A program made the position numbers and the translations under genes. A stretch of 64,000 nt of DNA from Ilyobacter_A sp963675185 (lineage in GTDB: Bacteria; Fusobacteriota; Fusobacteriia; Fusobacteriales; Fusobacteriaceae): assembly GCA_963675185.2 (NCBI GenBank), contig CAXXOH010000003.1:62001-126000 (forward strand), written 5' to 3'. Every line of letters begins with the position of its first letter. The first letter of the stretch is position 1. The notes below the pieces were generated by a model. It searched no databases, had not been told where the DNA came from, and saw only the letters and a list, made by a program, of their open reading frames with translations. Positions 26,399 to 34,633 of this stretch are shown here, piece by piece.

Positions 26399-27124
26399 AT
26401 GAAAAATCTGATTTTTTTCCTATTTTTTTTAATCTGTACAAGCAGCTACCCGGAAACAGCTACCGAGATTTTAGACAAGGTAGACTATAATATGACACCT
26501 GACAAGGTAGTTTATGACGGAGAGATGATCATCAATAAAAAAGATAAAGTTTACCATAAGGAGATGAAGATACAGGCTATAGGAGCTGAAAAGGCTTTTA
26601 TAGAATTTACTTCTCCACCCAGAGACAAGGGAACTCGCTACCTGAGAAACGACGAAAACCTTTGGATGTATTTCCCTAAAGCCAACAGAACTATAAAAAT
26701 ATCCGGCCATATGCTAAGGCAAAGCATGATGGGGAGCGATATCTCCTATGAGGATCAAACCGACAGGAACAAACTAAACGAACTATATGACTCCTCAATA
26801 CTTTCAGAAACAGATGAAATATATACCCTTGAACTTTTGGCTAAAGAGGGGATTGAGACCTCTTATTATAGGAGGGTGATCGACATAGCAAAGGATACCT
26901 ATACCATAAAAAACTCCAGTATGTACGCCAACTCTGGAAAACTGCTGAAGGTTCTGACAGTAGAAGAGATTGAGAAGATAGGGGATAGATACTATATAAC
27001 AAGTTTTTTAATGGAAGACAAGATAAGGCTGGATTCTTACACGAGGTTGATCTTGAAAAACATAAAAATAGATGTAGACATCTCCGAAGATGCCTTTACA
27101 CTTAAAAATCTAGAGAGAAGATAA
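26399..27124 (+). CDS. LolA-like outer-membrane lipoprotein-sorting protein
   Basis: 241 residues. A signal peptide (LIFFLFFLICTSSYP) leads into a LolA/LppX-type half-barrel with the PF17131-like words FIEFTSPPRDKGTRYLRNDENLWMYFPKANRTIKIS and SDISYEDQ. It would carry a lipid or lipoprotein across the periplasm. Last gene of the five-gene operon, ten bases after the second permease, and the operon ends in a hairpin. Confidence 0.88.
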   Translation: MKNLIFFLFFLICTSSYPETATEILDKVDYNMTPDKVVYDGEMIINKKDKVYHKEMKIQAIGAEKAFIEFTSPPRDKGTRYLRNDENLWMYFPKANRTIKISGHMLRQSMMGSDISYEDQTDRNKLNELYDSSILSETDEIYTLELLAKEGIETSYYRRVIDIAKDTYTIKNSSMYANSGKLLKVLTVEEIEKIGDRYYITSFLMEDKIRLDSYTRLILKNIKIDVDISEDAFTLKNLERR

Positions 27125-27125
27125 A

Positions 27126-27150
27126 GAGGCTGTTGATTTTCAACAGCCTC
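27126..27150. terminator. Hairpin between convergent operons
   Basis: GAGGCTGTTGA (27126-27136) pairs perfectly with TCAACAGCCTC (27140-27150). The T tracts on both sides are modest, but it sits between two convergent operons. Confidence 0.75.
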
Positions 27151-27165
27151 CCTTATTTAATAATT

Positions 27166-28557
27166 TTATTTTTTATCACTTAACTTTTCATGTATGGCGG
27201 CAGCAGCCTTCTTGCCTGCTCCCATAGCCAGTATTACAGTTGCGGCTCCGCTTACTACGTCTCCTCCTGCATACACATCCTCTTTTGTGGTCTCCATAGT
27301 CTCTTCGTTTACCACTATCCCACCCCATTTGTGGGTATCCATATCTGAGGTTGTCTGCTTTATCAGCGGGTTAGGGGTCTGGCCTATAGACATGATAACA
27401 GTGTCCACGTCTATCAGGTATTCGCTTCCCTCTTTCACAACCGGCCTTCTTCTACCTGAAGCATCAGGCTCACCTAGCTCCATTTCAACGCATTTCAAGC
27501 TATCCACCCAGCCTTCTTTCCCAACTATCTCAACAGGGTTTGTAAGAAGTTTGAACTGTATCCCCTCTTCTTTTGCGTGGTGCACCTCTTCCAGCCTTGC
27601 AGGAAGCTCGCTTTCACTTCTCCTGTAGACGATGTACACATTCTCAGCCCCAAGCCTAAGCGCCGTCCTAGCAGCATCCATTGCCACGTTTCCGCCGCCC
27701 ACTACAGCCACGTTTTTCCCTACAGATACAGGGGTCACTGCATTTTCCTTATAGGCCTTCATCAGGTTTACCCTTGTAAGGAACTCGTTTGCCGAGTATA
27801 CCCCGTTTAGGTTTTCACCAGGTATCTCCATGAACTTAGGCAGCCCTGCACCGCTTCCTATGAATATAGCGTCGAACTCTTCCTTCAGCTCGTCTACAGT
27901 TATGGATTTACCCACAATTACGTTCGTTTTTAGTTCCACACCGAGTTTTTTTATCTTTTCTATCTCGAACTGAACTATATCTTTCGGAAGACGGAATTCA
28001 GGTATACCGTAAGTAAGCACCCCCCCGGATTTGTGAAGGGCTTCAAATATGCTTACTTCATAACCCAATTTAGCCAGCTCTCCAGCGCAGCTTAGCCCTG
28101 CAGGTCCGCTCCCTATAACAGCAACTTTTTTGCCGTTTTTCTCTATCTCTACCTCTTTTTCTGTCTTGTTTTCCCTCATATAGTCGGCTACAAACCTCTC
28201 AAGTCTACCTATGGCGACAGCCTCACCCTTAAGGGCCCTTACGCACACGCTTTCGCATTGGCTCTCTTGAGGACAGACCCTACCGCATATAGCAGGAAGG
28301 TTGTTTGAATCCATTATCACATCATAAGCCTTTTCGAAGTTCCCCTCTGCAACCTCTTTTATGAACTCAGGTATGTTAACCCCAACAGGGCACTTAACCA
28401 CACATTTAGGATTTTTACACTGGAGGCATCTTTTAGCCTCCTCCATAGCCTGCTCTTTTGTATACCCCGTGGCCACCTCTTTGAAGTTTTTTCCTCTTTC
28501 CTTAGGGTCCCTCTCAGGCATCTTTACTTTTTCAGTACTCATATTAAATTTGCTCAT
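27166..28557 (-). CDS. nfnB: NADPH-dependent oxidoreductase large subunit (NfnB / GltD-like)
   Basis: 463 residues. The N-terminal ferredoxin-like domain has Cys pairs in CLQCKNPKCVVKCPVG and CGRVCPQESQCESVC for two [4Fe-4S] clusters. An FAD-binding VIGSGPAGLSCAG is at about 150 and an NAD(P)-binding VVGGGNVAMDAARTALRLG is near 290. With the small subunit it would form the Nfn flavoprotein that exchanges electrons between NADPH, NADH and ferredoxin in the cytoplasm. It could instead be a glutamate-synthase small subunit, but no large subunit is near. ATG 28557 follows AGGGGGAG. Confidence 0.9.
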   Translation of the reverse strand: MSKFNMSTEKVKMPERDPKERGKNFKEVATGYTKEQAMEEAKRCLQCKNPKCVVKCPVGVNIPEFIKEVAEGNFEKAYDVIMDSNNLPAICGRVCPQESQCESVCVRALKGEAVAIGRLERFVADYMRENKTEKEVEIEKNGKKVAVIGSGPAGLSCAGELAKLGYEVSIFEALHKSGGVLTYGIPEFRLPKDIVQFEIEKIKKLGVELKTNVIVGKSITVDELKEEFDAIFIGSGAGLPKFMEIPGENLNGVYSANEFLTRVNLMKAYKENAVTPVSVGKNVAVVGGGNVAMDAARTALRLGAENVYIVYRRSESELPARLEEVHHAKEEGIQFKLLTNPVEIVGKEGWVDSLKCVEMELGEPDASGRRRPVVKEGSEYLIDVDTVIMSIGQTPNPLIKQTTSDMDTHKWGGIVVNEETMETTKEDVYAGGDVVSGAATVILAMGAGKKAAAAIHEKLSDKK

Positions 28558-28621
28558 TATTCTCCCCCTAAAAACCACTTTCTTAATTATTACCTAAAAT
28601 TCCTGTCTATAAATTACTTCA

Positions 28622-29455
28622 TTATTTTTTTATCTGTTGGTCCAGCCTGCAGATATGCTCTTCTTCTTTCTTCTTGTACATCCCCTGTCTAGCTATCAGC
28701 TCGTCGAAATCTACCAAGAACCCGTCAAAGTCAGGTCCGTCAACGCAGGCGAACTTGGTCTCGTCCCCGTAAGTGAGTCTGCACCCTCCGCACATACCGG
28801 TACCGTCTATCATTATAGGGTTTAGAGAAACCGATGTCCTTATGTTGTGCTCCTTTGTTATATCCACTACGGCCTTCATCATTCTAAGAGGCCCTATAGA
28901 GATAACCTCGTCTATCTCGTCATCTTGAGCTATGAGTTCCTTCAGCATATCAGTAACAAACCCTTTTCTACCCAGAGATCCGTCGTCTGTGCATATATAG
29001 AAGTTATCCACAACTTTTTCCAGCTCTTCTTTTAATATTATATAGTCTTTGTTTCTTGCACCGAGTATAAGATCAACTTGGAACCCTAACTCCTTGTACT
29101 CCTTAAGCTGAGGGTATATAGGCGCTGCCCCTACTCCTCCGGCGACTCCGACTATTCTCTTGCCTTTTATATGTTTTATGGCTTTTCCAAGCGGTCCAGC
29201 AACAGCAAAGATGCTGTCTCCTACGTTTTTCTGACCCAGAAGCTTGGTCGAGTACCCTACTTTCTGATATATAATGGTGATGCTCTCTTTTTCCCTATCA
29301 TAATCAGCTATGGTCAAAGGGACTCTTTCTCCCTCTTCGTCCACCATTACAATTATGAACTGTCCCGCCCTGCATTTTTTTGCAACGAAGGGAGCGTGTA
29401 TCTCCATTTTTTCTACGTCGTTATTCAAAATCTTTTTATCAAGTATCTTATACAT
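28622..29455 (-). CDS. nfnA: Ferredoxin-NADP reductase-like subunit (NfnA)
   Basis: 277 residues. An FAD domain (RAGQFIIVMVDEEGERVPLTIAD) and an NAD domain (VGVAGGVGAAPIYPQLKE) are followed by a [2Fe-2S] motif near the C-terminus (GMCGGCRLTYGDE...FACVDGPDFDG). This order matches the small subunit of electron-bifurcating Nfn and the sulfide dehydrogenase beta subunit. First gene of the two-gene operon, 64 bases before nfnB. GGAGGTG precedes the ATG. Confidence 0.92.
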   Translation of the reverse strand: MYKILDKKILNNDVEKMEIHAPFVAKKCRAGQFIIVMVDEEGERVPLTIADYDREKESITIIYQKVGYSTKLLGQKNVGDSIFAVAGPLGKAIKHIKGKRIVGVAGGVGAAPIYPQLKEYKELGFQVDLILGARNKDYIILKEELEKVVDNFYICTDDGSLGRKGFVTDMLKELIAQDDEIDEVISIGPLRMMKAVVDITKEHNIRTSVSLNPIMIDGTGMCGGCRLTYGDETKFACVDGPDFDGFLVDFDELIARQGMYKKKEEEHICRLDQQIKK

Positions 29456-29493
29456 CTAGCACCTCCGACAACTTATTATCTCATTATATCTTA

Positions 29494-29523
29494 TTCATTA
29501 CGTCATTGTTCATTACGTCATTG
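29494..29523. repeat. Tandem 15-base direct repeat upstream of the nfn operon
   Basis: TTCATTACGTCATTG occurs twice end to end at 29494-29508 and 29509-29523. On the minus strand it lies just upstream of a TATAAT (29483-29488 region), so it could overlap the -35 region of the nfn promoter and be bound by a regulator. The rest of the 29456-29927 gap holds only A+T-rich sequence and the hairpin listed next. Confidence 0.5.
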
Positions 29524-29691
29524 TACATCTTTTCTTTTTTTTTTTCAATTCCTAATTTTCTGACAAATTAACCGTATGCCCGCTATCTTTACGAAAATAA
29601 TATGAATATAAATATTTTAAAACTTTAACTCTAAAATTTCATAGGGTGTATTTTAAATTTTTTTTTTATAAATTACAATGTATGTCAACCT

Positions 29692-29725
29692 AAACTTAAT
29701 TGTGCTGCCGCACAATTAAGTTTTT
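29692..29725 (+). terminator. Orphan terminator-like hairpin
   Basis: AAACTTAATTGTGC pairs perfectly with GCACAATTAAGTTT over a four-base TGCC loop, followed by TTTTT. It is a strong intrinsic terminator with no plus-strand gene before it; the nearest gene on the left runs the other way. Confidence 0.6.
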
Positions 29726-29927
29726 CAAATTCAAAGTTTTTATCCTTAAAAAATCAAATCTGCTTAATAATTTAAAAAGTTAAAAAAAAGGGACTTTTAA
29801 TGAATTTCAGCAAATAATTCTTAGATATTTTTATAAATTCAAGCAGGAGTTTTTATGCATTCCCGAGTATATTAATTTTGGAAGCTTTTTATCAAAAAAT
29901 ATTCTATCAATGAAAGGATTGAAGCTT

Positions 29928-30527
29928 ATGCTAATATTTTACAAAAAAATAATTTTTATACTGGCATTTACGCTGTTTTTTAACTTTGCTTACAGTGACG
30001 AGATACTAGAAAAGGCAACTTTCGCCGGCGGATGCTTTTGGTGTATGGAACCTCCATTTGAAAAACTGGATGGTGTAAAAGAGGTTATATCAGGTTATAC
30101 AGGTGGAAATATAGCTAACCCTACTTACAAACAGGTTTCAGCCGGAAAGACCGGGCATTTGGAATCCGTGCAGATAACTTATGATCCGAAAAAAATTTCC
30201 TATAATGAACTCCTGGATGTATTTTGGAGGCAGATAAACCCAACAGATGCCGGAGGACAGTTTGTAGACAGGGGAGAACAATACAGAAGTGCTATCTTCT
30301 ACCACAATGAAAAACAGAAACAACTGGCCGAGCTATCTAAAAATACTCTGGAAAACCTGAATATCTTTGGTTCGCCCATAGTGACTGAAATACTTCCTGC
30401 TTCGGAATTTTACCCTGCCGAAGATTATCATCAAGATTACTATAAAAAAAGGCCTTTCAGGTATAAATTCTATCGTCGGGGTTCTGGCAGGGACAAATTT
30501 CTTCAAAAAATCTGGGGGGAAAAGTAA
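29928..30527 (+). CDS. msrA: Peptide methionine-S-sulfoxide reductase MsrA, exported
   Basis: 199 residues. A signal peptide (FYKKIIFILAFTLFFNFAYS) precedes the MsrA domain with the catalytic GCFWC motif at about residues 33-37 and the family words GVKEVISGYTGG, VQITYDPKKISY and AEDYHQDYYKKRP. It repairs oxidised Met(S) residues, here outside the cytoplasm. ATG 29928 is chosen with AAAGGA nine bases upstream; an ATG at 29910 lacks one. A terminator overlaps its end. Confidence 0.94.
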   Translation: MLIFYKKIIFILAFTLFFNFAYSDEILEKATFAGGCFWCMEPPFEKLDGVKEVISGYTGGNIANPTYKQVSAGKTGHLESVQITYDPKKISYNELLDVFWRQINPTDAGGQFVDRGEQYRSAIFYHNEKQKQLAELSKNTLENLNIFGSPIVTEILPASEFYPAEDYHQDYYKKRPFRYKFYRRGSGRDKFLQKIWGEK

Positions 30528-30540
30528 CCCCCTTTTTTTT
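30514..30540 (+). terminator. Terminator of msrA
   Basis: GGGGG (about 30514-30519) pairs with CCCCC (30528-30532) around the stop codon, followed by eight T. Confidence 0.85.
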
Positions 30541-30717
30541 GCTTAAGTATTTTTGTTAAAAAAATTTAATTTTTTTGTAATAATTATTCAGCCACATCTG
30601 TGATAAAATTCCATAACTTTTGAATAACTCACGTCAAATATCGGTTTTCTTTTACAATATGTTATGTAAAGAGAAAATATATTAACATGATATATTAAAA
30701 CCTTTAAGTAATTTTAA

Positions 30718-30746
30718 TTGACTTTTTAAGAAACTGTCTATATAAT
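30718..30746 (+). promoter_or_regulatory. Promoter of the threonine operon
   Basis: TTGACT (30718-30723) and TATAAT (30741-30746) are 17 bases apart. Transcription would start near 30753, about 78 bases before thrC. No leader peptide or T-box was recognised in that stretch. Confidence 0.75.
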
Positions 30747-30830
30747 AAGGACAATTGCCCACTCACAGAGGACAGAGTTAATTTAGACTGGATAAAGTTA
30801 AAATATATTTTAAATAAATGGGAGGACAAA

Positions 30831-32318
30831 ATGGATTTACTTTACAAAAGTACGCGTAGTAAAAGCGTGAAGATAGAGGCCTCTAAGGCTATAGTTAAAG
30901 GTTTGGCTGACGATGGCGGGCTTTATGTTCCTACAAGTTTTCCAAAGCTGGACAAGGATTTCAAAGAGATCTCAGCAATGGGATATAAACAGGTAGCATA
31001 CTACGTAATGAACAAATTTTTAAAAGATTTCACAGAAGAAGAGTTGAAAAATTGTATAGAGAAAGCTTATGATGAAAAGTTCGATACTGAACTTATTGCG
31101 CCTATAGTGAAAAAAGAGGACGTGTACTTTCTGGAGCTTTTCCACGGTGCTACCCTTGCATTCAAGGACATGGCTCTTTCAATACTGCCTCACCTTCTGA
31201 AAACTTCAATTAAAAAACAAAATATAGATAAAGAGGTAGTAATCCTCACAGCGACTTCCGGAGATACTGGAAAAGCGGCTCTTGAAGGTTTCGACAGTGT
31301 CGATGGTACCAGCATAATCGTCTTCTTCCCTGAAAACGGGGTAAGCGAGGTTCAAAAAAGACAGATGGTTACCCAAGCAGGAGAAAATACCCACGTCGTT
31401 GGGATACACGGTAACTTCGATGATGCTCAAACAGCTATAAAAGATGTACTAAACGACACTGAATTCAAAAAACTGCTGGACGAAAACAACTACATGTTTT
31501 CATCAGCTAACTCTATAAATATAGGTAGATTGATCCCTCAAGTTGTATACTACGTAAACACCTATGCTAAATTATTGAAAGACGGAGAGATCCAGGACGG
31601 AGAAAAGATAAACGTGGTAGTCCCTACTGGTAACTTCGGTAATATCCTGGCTGCATACTACGCTAAAAAAATGGGTACGCCTATCGGCAAACTTATCTGC
31701 GCGTCAAACCAAAACAATGTGCTGACTGATTTTATAAACACCGGAGTATACGACAGAAGAAGAGAGTTCCTTACAACTATATCTCCTTCTATGGACATAC
31801 TTGTGTCAAGCAACCTTGAAAGACTTCTTTTTGAACTAAGCGGATCTAAAGAGGAGGCTGTAAAAGAGATGATGGACAGCCTAAAAGAAAAAGGGGTATA
31901 CGAGATAAGCGCTGACATGAAAAAGAGCTTAGAAGATTTCTACGGCGGATATGCCGATGACGAGGATACCTTAAAAGCTATAGAGTCTTTCTATGAAAAG
32001 ACAAAATATGTAATGGACACACACACGGCTGTGGCTTACTCTGTATATGAAAAATACAAAGCTGAAACTGGGGATACGACTAAATCGATCATTGCATCTA
32101 CTGCAAGCCCATTTAAGTTCCCAAAAAGCGTAAACGATGCTTTAAATTTCGGGGACAATAACATGAACGACTTCGAACTTATTGAAAAGTTAGCACAGTT
32201 TGCGGGAATAGAAGTACCTAGTGGTGCAAAAGACCTAGATAAAAAAGAGATCAAACACACAAAAGTATGCCAAAAAGATGAAATCAAAAAGACTATCTCT
32301 GAGATATTAGGTGTATAG
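30831..32318 (+). CDS. thrC: Threonine synthase
   Basis: 495 residues. It converts O-phosphohomoserine to threonine with PLP. The PLP lysine is in HGATLAFKDMALSIL (about residue 110), and the glycine-rich phosphate loop is VVPTGNFGNILAAYYAKKMG. The N-terminal YKSTRSKSVKIEASKAIVKGLADDGGLYVP is typical of the longer bacterial/fungal type. GGGAGGACAAA precedes the ATG. It leads an operon with thrB two bases downstream and an aspartokinase gene. Confidence 0.96.
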   Translation: MDLLYKSTRSKSVKIEASKAIVKGLADDGGLYVPTSFPKLDKDFKEISAMGYKQVAYYVMNKFLKDFTEEELKNCIEKAYDEKFDTELIAPIVKKEDVYFLELFHGATLAFKDMALSILPHLLKTSIKKQNIDKEVVILTATSGDTGKAALEGFDSVDGTSIIVFFPENGVSEVQKRQMVTQAGENTHVVGIHGNFDDAQTAIKDVLNDTEFKKLLDENNYMFSSANSINIGRLIPQVVYYVNTYAKLLKDGEIQDGEKINVVVPTGNFGNILAAYYAKKMGTPIGKLICASNQNNVLTDFINTGVYDRRREFLTTISPSMDILVSSNLERLLFELSGSKEEAVKEMMDSLKEKGVYEISADMKKSLEDFYGGYADDEDTLKAIESFYEKTKYVMDTHTAVAYSVYEKYKAETGDTTKSIIASTASPFKFPKSVNDALNFGDNNMNDFELIEKLAQFAGIEVPSGAKDLDKKEIKHTKVCQKDEIKKTISEILGV

Positions 32319-32320
32319 AT

Positions 32321-33214
32321 ATGGAAATAGACATGATAAAAGTTATGGTACCAGCTACAAGTGCCAACATTGGCCCGGGGTTTGACTGCCTAGGAATTGC
32401 GCTTAACATGTACAACACTTTTTACTTTGCAGAAATAGACAGCGGACTTGTTATAGAGGGTGGCGACGAAAGCTACCAAAACGAGAACAACCTGATCTAT
32501 GTGGCAATGAAAAAATGCTTCGACAAGATAGGATACACCCCAAAAGGAATAAAAATAATCACTCACACTGACGTGCCTATGTCGCGTGGGCTCGGAAGCA
32601 GTGCTACCTGTATCGTTGCAGGTCTTGTTGGTGCAAACGAGATCGCAGGAGGAAAACTTTCCAAAGACGAGATCCTGCTTTTGGCTACAGAGATGGAAGG
32701 GCATCCCGACAACGTGGCTCCAGCTATATTTGGAGGTATGGTGGCTGCCATATATGAGGAAGATCAAGTGTACTACTCCAATATAAATGTAGCTGACGGA
32801 CTTAAGTTCTGCGCACTTATACCGAACTTCAAGCTGTCTACAGAAAAAGCAAGATCTGTACTGCCAAAAGAGGTGTCTTACAAGGATGCGGTCTACAATG
32901 TAGGCAGGGTATCGCTTATGGTTACGGCGCTTTCTACAGGTAAATTCGACCTGCTGAAGGTAGCTTGCCAAGACAAGCTGCACCAAGATTACAGGGGCGG
33001 ACTTATAAACAACTACTTTGATATAATCAAAAAATGCGAAGAGTACGGCAGCCTGGGAGCTTTCCTGAGCGGTGCAGGACCTACTATAATGCTCATGCTA
33101 GAGGAGAACAACTCTGAGTTCATAAGTAATATAAAAAATTACCTTGATTCTTTAGAAGATGAATGGGAAGTAATAGAACTTGAGATGGACTTTGCAGGAG
33201 TAAACGTAAAATAA
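32321..33214 (+). CDS. thrB: Homoserine kinase
   Basis: 297 residues. The GHMP-kinase fold shows VMVPATSANIGPGFDCLGIALN at the N-terminus, the ATP loop MSRGLGSSATCIVAGLVGAN at about 87-106 and the C-terminal GAFLSGAGPTIMLM motif. It phosphorylates homoserine, supplying ThrC. The stop of thrC and this start are two bases apart, so translation is coupled; a second in-frame ATG lies four codons downstream. Confidence 0.96.
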   Translation: MEIDMIKVMVPATSANIGPGFDCLGIALNMYNTFYFAEIDSGLVIEGGDESYQNENNLIYVAMKKCFDKIGYTPKGIKIITHTDVPMSRGLGSSATCIVAGLVGANEIAGGKLSKDEILLLATEMEGHPDNVAPAIFGGMVAAIYEEDQVYYSNINVADGLKFCALIPNFKLSTEKARSVLPKEVSYKDAVYNVGRVSLMVTALSTGKFDLLKVACQDKLHQDYRGGLINNYFDIIKKCEEYGSLGAFLSGAGPTIMLMLEENNSEFISNIKNYLDSLEDEWEVIELEMDFAGVNVK

Positions 33215-33275
33215 CGCTACTATTTAATTTATTGTTTTTAATTTTATTATAGATAACGAGGTGTATGGTTTTAAA

Positions 33276-34589
33276 ATGAGGAAAGTTGTAACAAAATTCG
33301 GAGGAACTTCATTAGCAAACAGTGACCAGTTTCTCAAAGTAAAATCTATCATAACAGCAGATGAAAATAGAAAATTCGTAGTCCCTTCAGCTCCAGGAAA
33401 AAGAGATCCTAAGGACTTTAAAATAACAGATATTCTTTACCTTTGCAGCGAACATGTAAAGCAAGGAATAGCATTTGATGAAGTTTTCAAGCTTGTCGAA
33501 AACAGATATATTGACTTAAAAAATGACTTAGGGATAAACGTGGATATAGAATCACATCTTCAGCAGGTAAAAGAGGAACTATTAGAGAAAAAATCATCTG
33601 ATTTTGCCGCAAGTCGTGGGGAGTACCTAAACGGAATCCTGCTTGCAGATTTCCTAGGATACAAGTTTATTGATTCGGCTGAAGTTATAAAGTTCAACAA
33701 CTACGGAAGAATCGACCTGATTGAGACAGAAAAAAAATTCAAAGAAAAGATAAATGAAAATGAAAGATATGTAATCCCAGGATTCTACGGTTCTATGCCA
33801 AACGGAGACATCAAGACTTTCTCACGTGGCGGGTCGGATATGACAGGTTCTATCATAGCAAGATGCGTCATGGCAGACCTTTATGAGAACTGGACTGATG
33901 TGTCAGGTTTCCTTATGGCTGACCCTAGAATAGTGGAGAACCCAAAACCTATCGATAAGATAACTTACAAAGAGCTACGTGAACTTTCTTATATGGGGGC
34001 TACTGTACTTCACGAAGACTGCATCTTCCCTCTAAAAGATGTTGGCATCCCGATAAACATCAAAAATACAAACAAGCCGGAAGACGAGGGTACATTAATA
34101 ATCTCTGACATGGAGCCTGTAGTGCATATGGGTAATATAACAGGGATAGCAGGCAAAAAAGATTTTACAGTAGTTACAATTCAAAAAACCCTTATGAACG
34201 CAGAGCACGGGTACTGCAGAAAACTTCTTTCTATCCTTGAAACAAACGGAATTTCATTTGAAAGTATGCCTGCAGGGATCGATTCAGTTTCCCTTGTAAT
34301 AGCTGACTCAGAATTAGGAGATAAACTGGACACAATAATAAGAGAGATAGAAAACCTTTGCTCACCTGACTCAATCGAAGTGCTCCCTAACATGGCACTT
34401 GTTGCAACAGTAGGAAACGGCATGAGCAAATCTGTAGGAGTTTCTTCTAAAGTATTCACTGGCCTGGCAACAGAAAAGATCAACATAAGAATGATAAACC
34501 AAGGTTCTAGCGAAATGAACATAATAGTCGGTGTGGAAAACGAAGATTTTGAAAATGCAATAAAAGCTATATACAAAGCTTTCCAATAA
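33276..34589 (+). CDS. Aspartate kinase
   Basis: 437 residues. The N-terminal KFGGTSLANSDQF and FSRGGSDMTGSIIARC motifs bind ATP and aspartate, and the C-terminal ~130 residues form paired ACT domains (MINQGSSEMNIIVGVENEDF) that sense an end product, likely threonine given the operon. It makes the first step toward threonine, methionine and lysine. ATG 33276 is placed by alignment of the first strand; a GTG at 33261 is the furthest upstream option. Confidence 0.95.
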   Translation: MRKVVTKFGGTSLANSDQFLKVKSIITADENRKFVVPSAPGKRDPKDFKITDILYLCSEHVKQGIAFDEVFKLVENRYIDLKNDLGINVDIESHLQQVKEELLEKKSSDFAASRGEYLNGILLADFLGYKFIDSAEVIKFNNYGRIDLIETEKKFKEKINENERYVIPGFYGSMPNGDIKTFSRGGSDMTGSIIARCVMADLYENWTDVSGFLMADPRIVENPKPIDKITYKELRELSYMGATVLHEDCIFPLKDVGIPINIKNTNKPEDEGTLIISDMEPVVHMGNITGIAGKKDFTVVTIQKTLMNAEHGYCRKLLSILETNGISFESMPAGIDSVSLVIADSELGDKLDTIIREIENLCSPDSIEVLPNMALVATVGNGMSKSVGVSSKVFTGLATEKINIRMINQGSSEMNIIVGVENEDFENAIKAIYKAFQ

Positions 34590-34596
34590 TTAATAA

Positions 34597-34628
34597 CAAG
34601 AGACCCTCTAAATTTAGAGGGTCTCTTG
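34597..34628. terminator. Bidirectional terminator, perfect palindrome
   Basis: CAAGAGACCCTCTAAA with its exact reverse complement TTTAGAGGGTCTCTTG spans 34597-34628 between the convergent threonine and sbcCD operons. Confidence 0.9.
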
Positions 34629-34633
34629 TTTGC

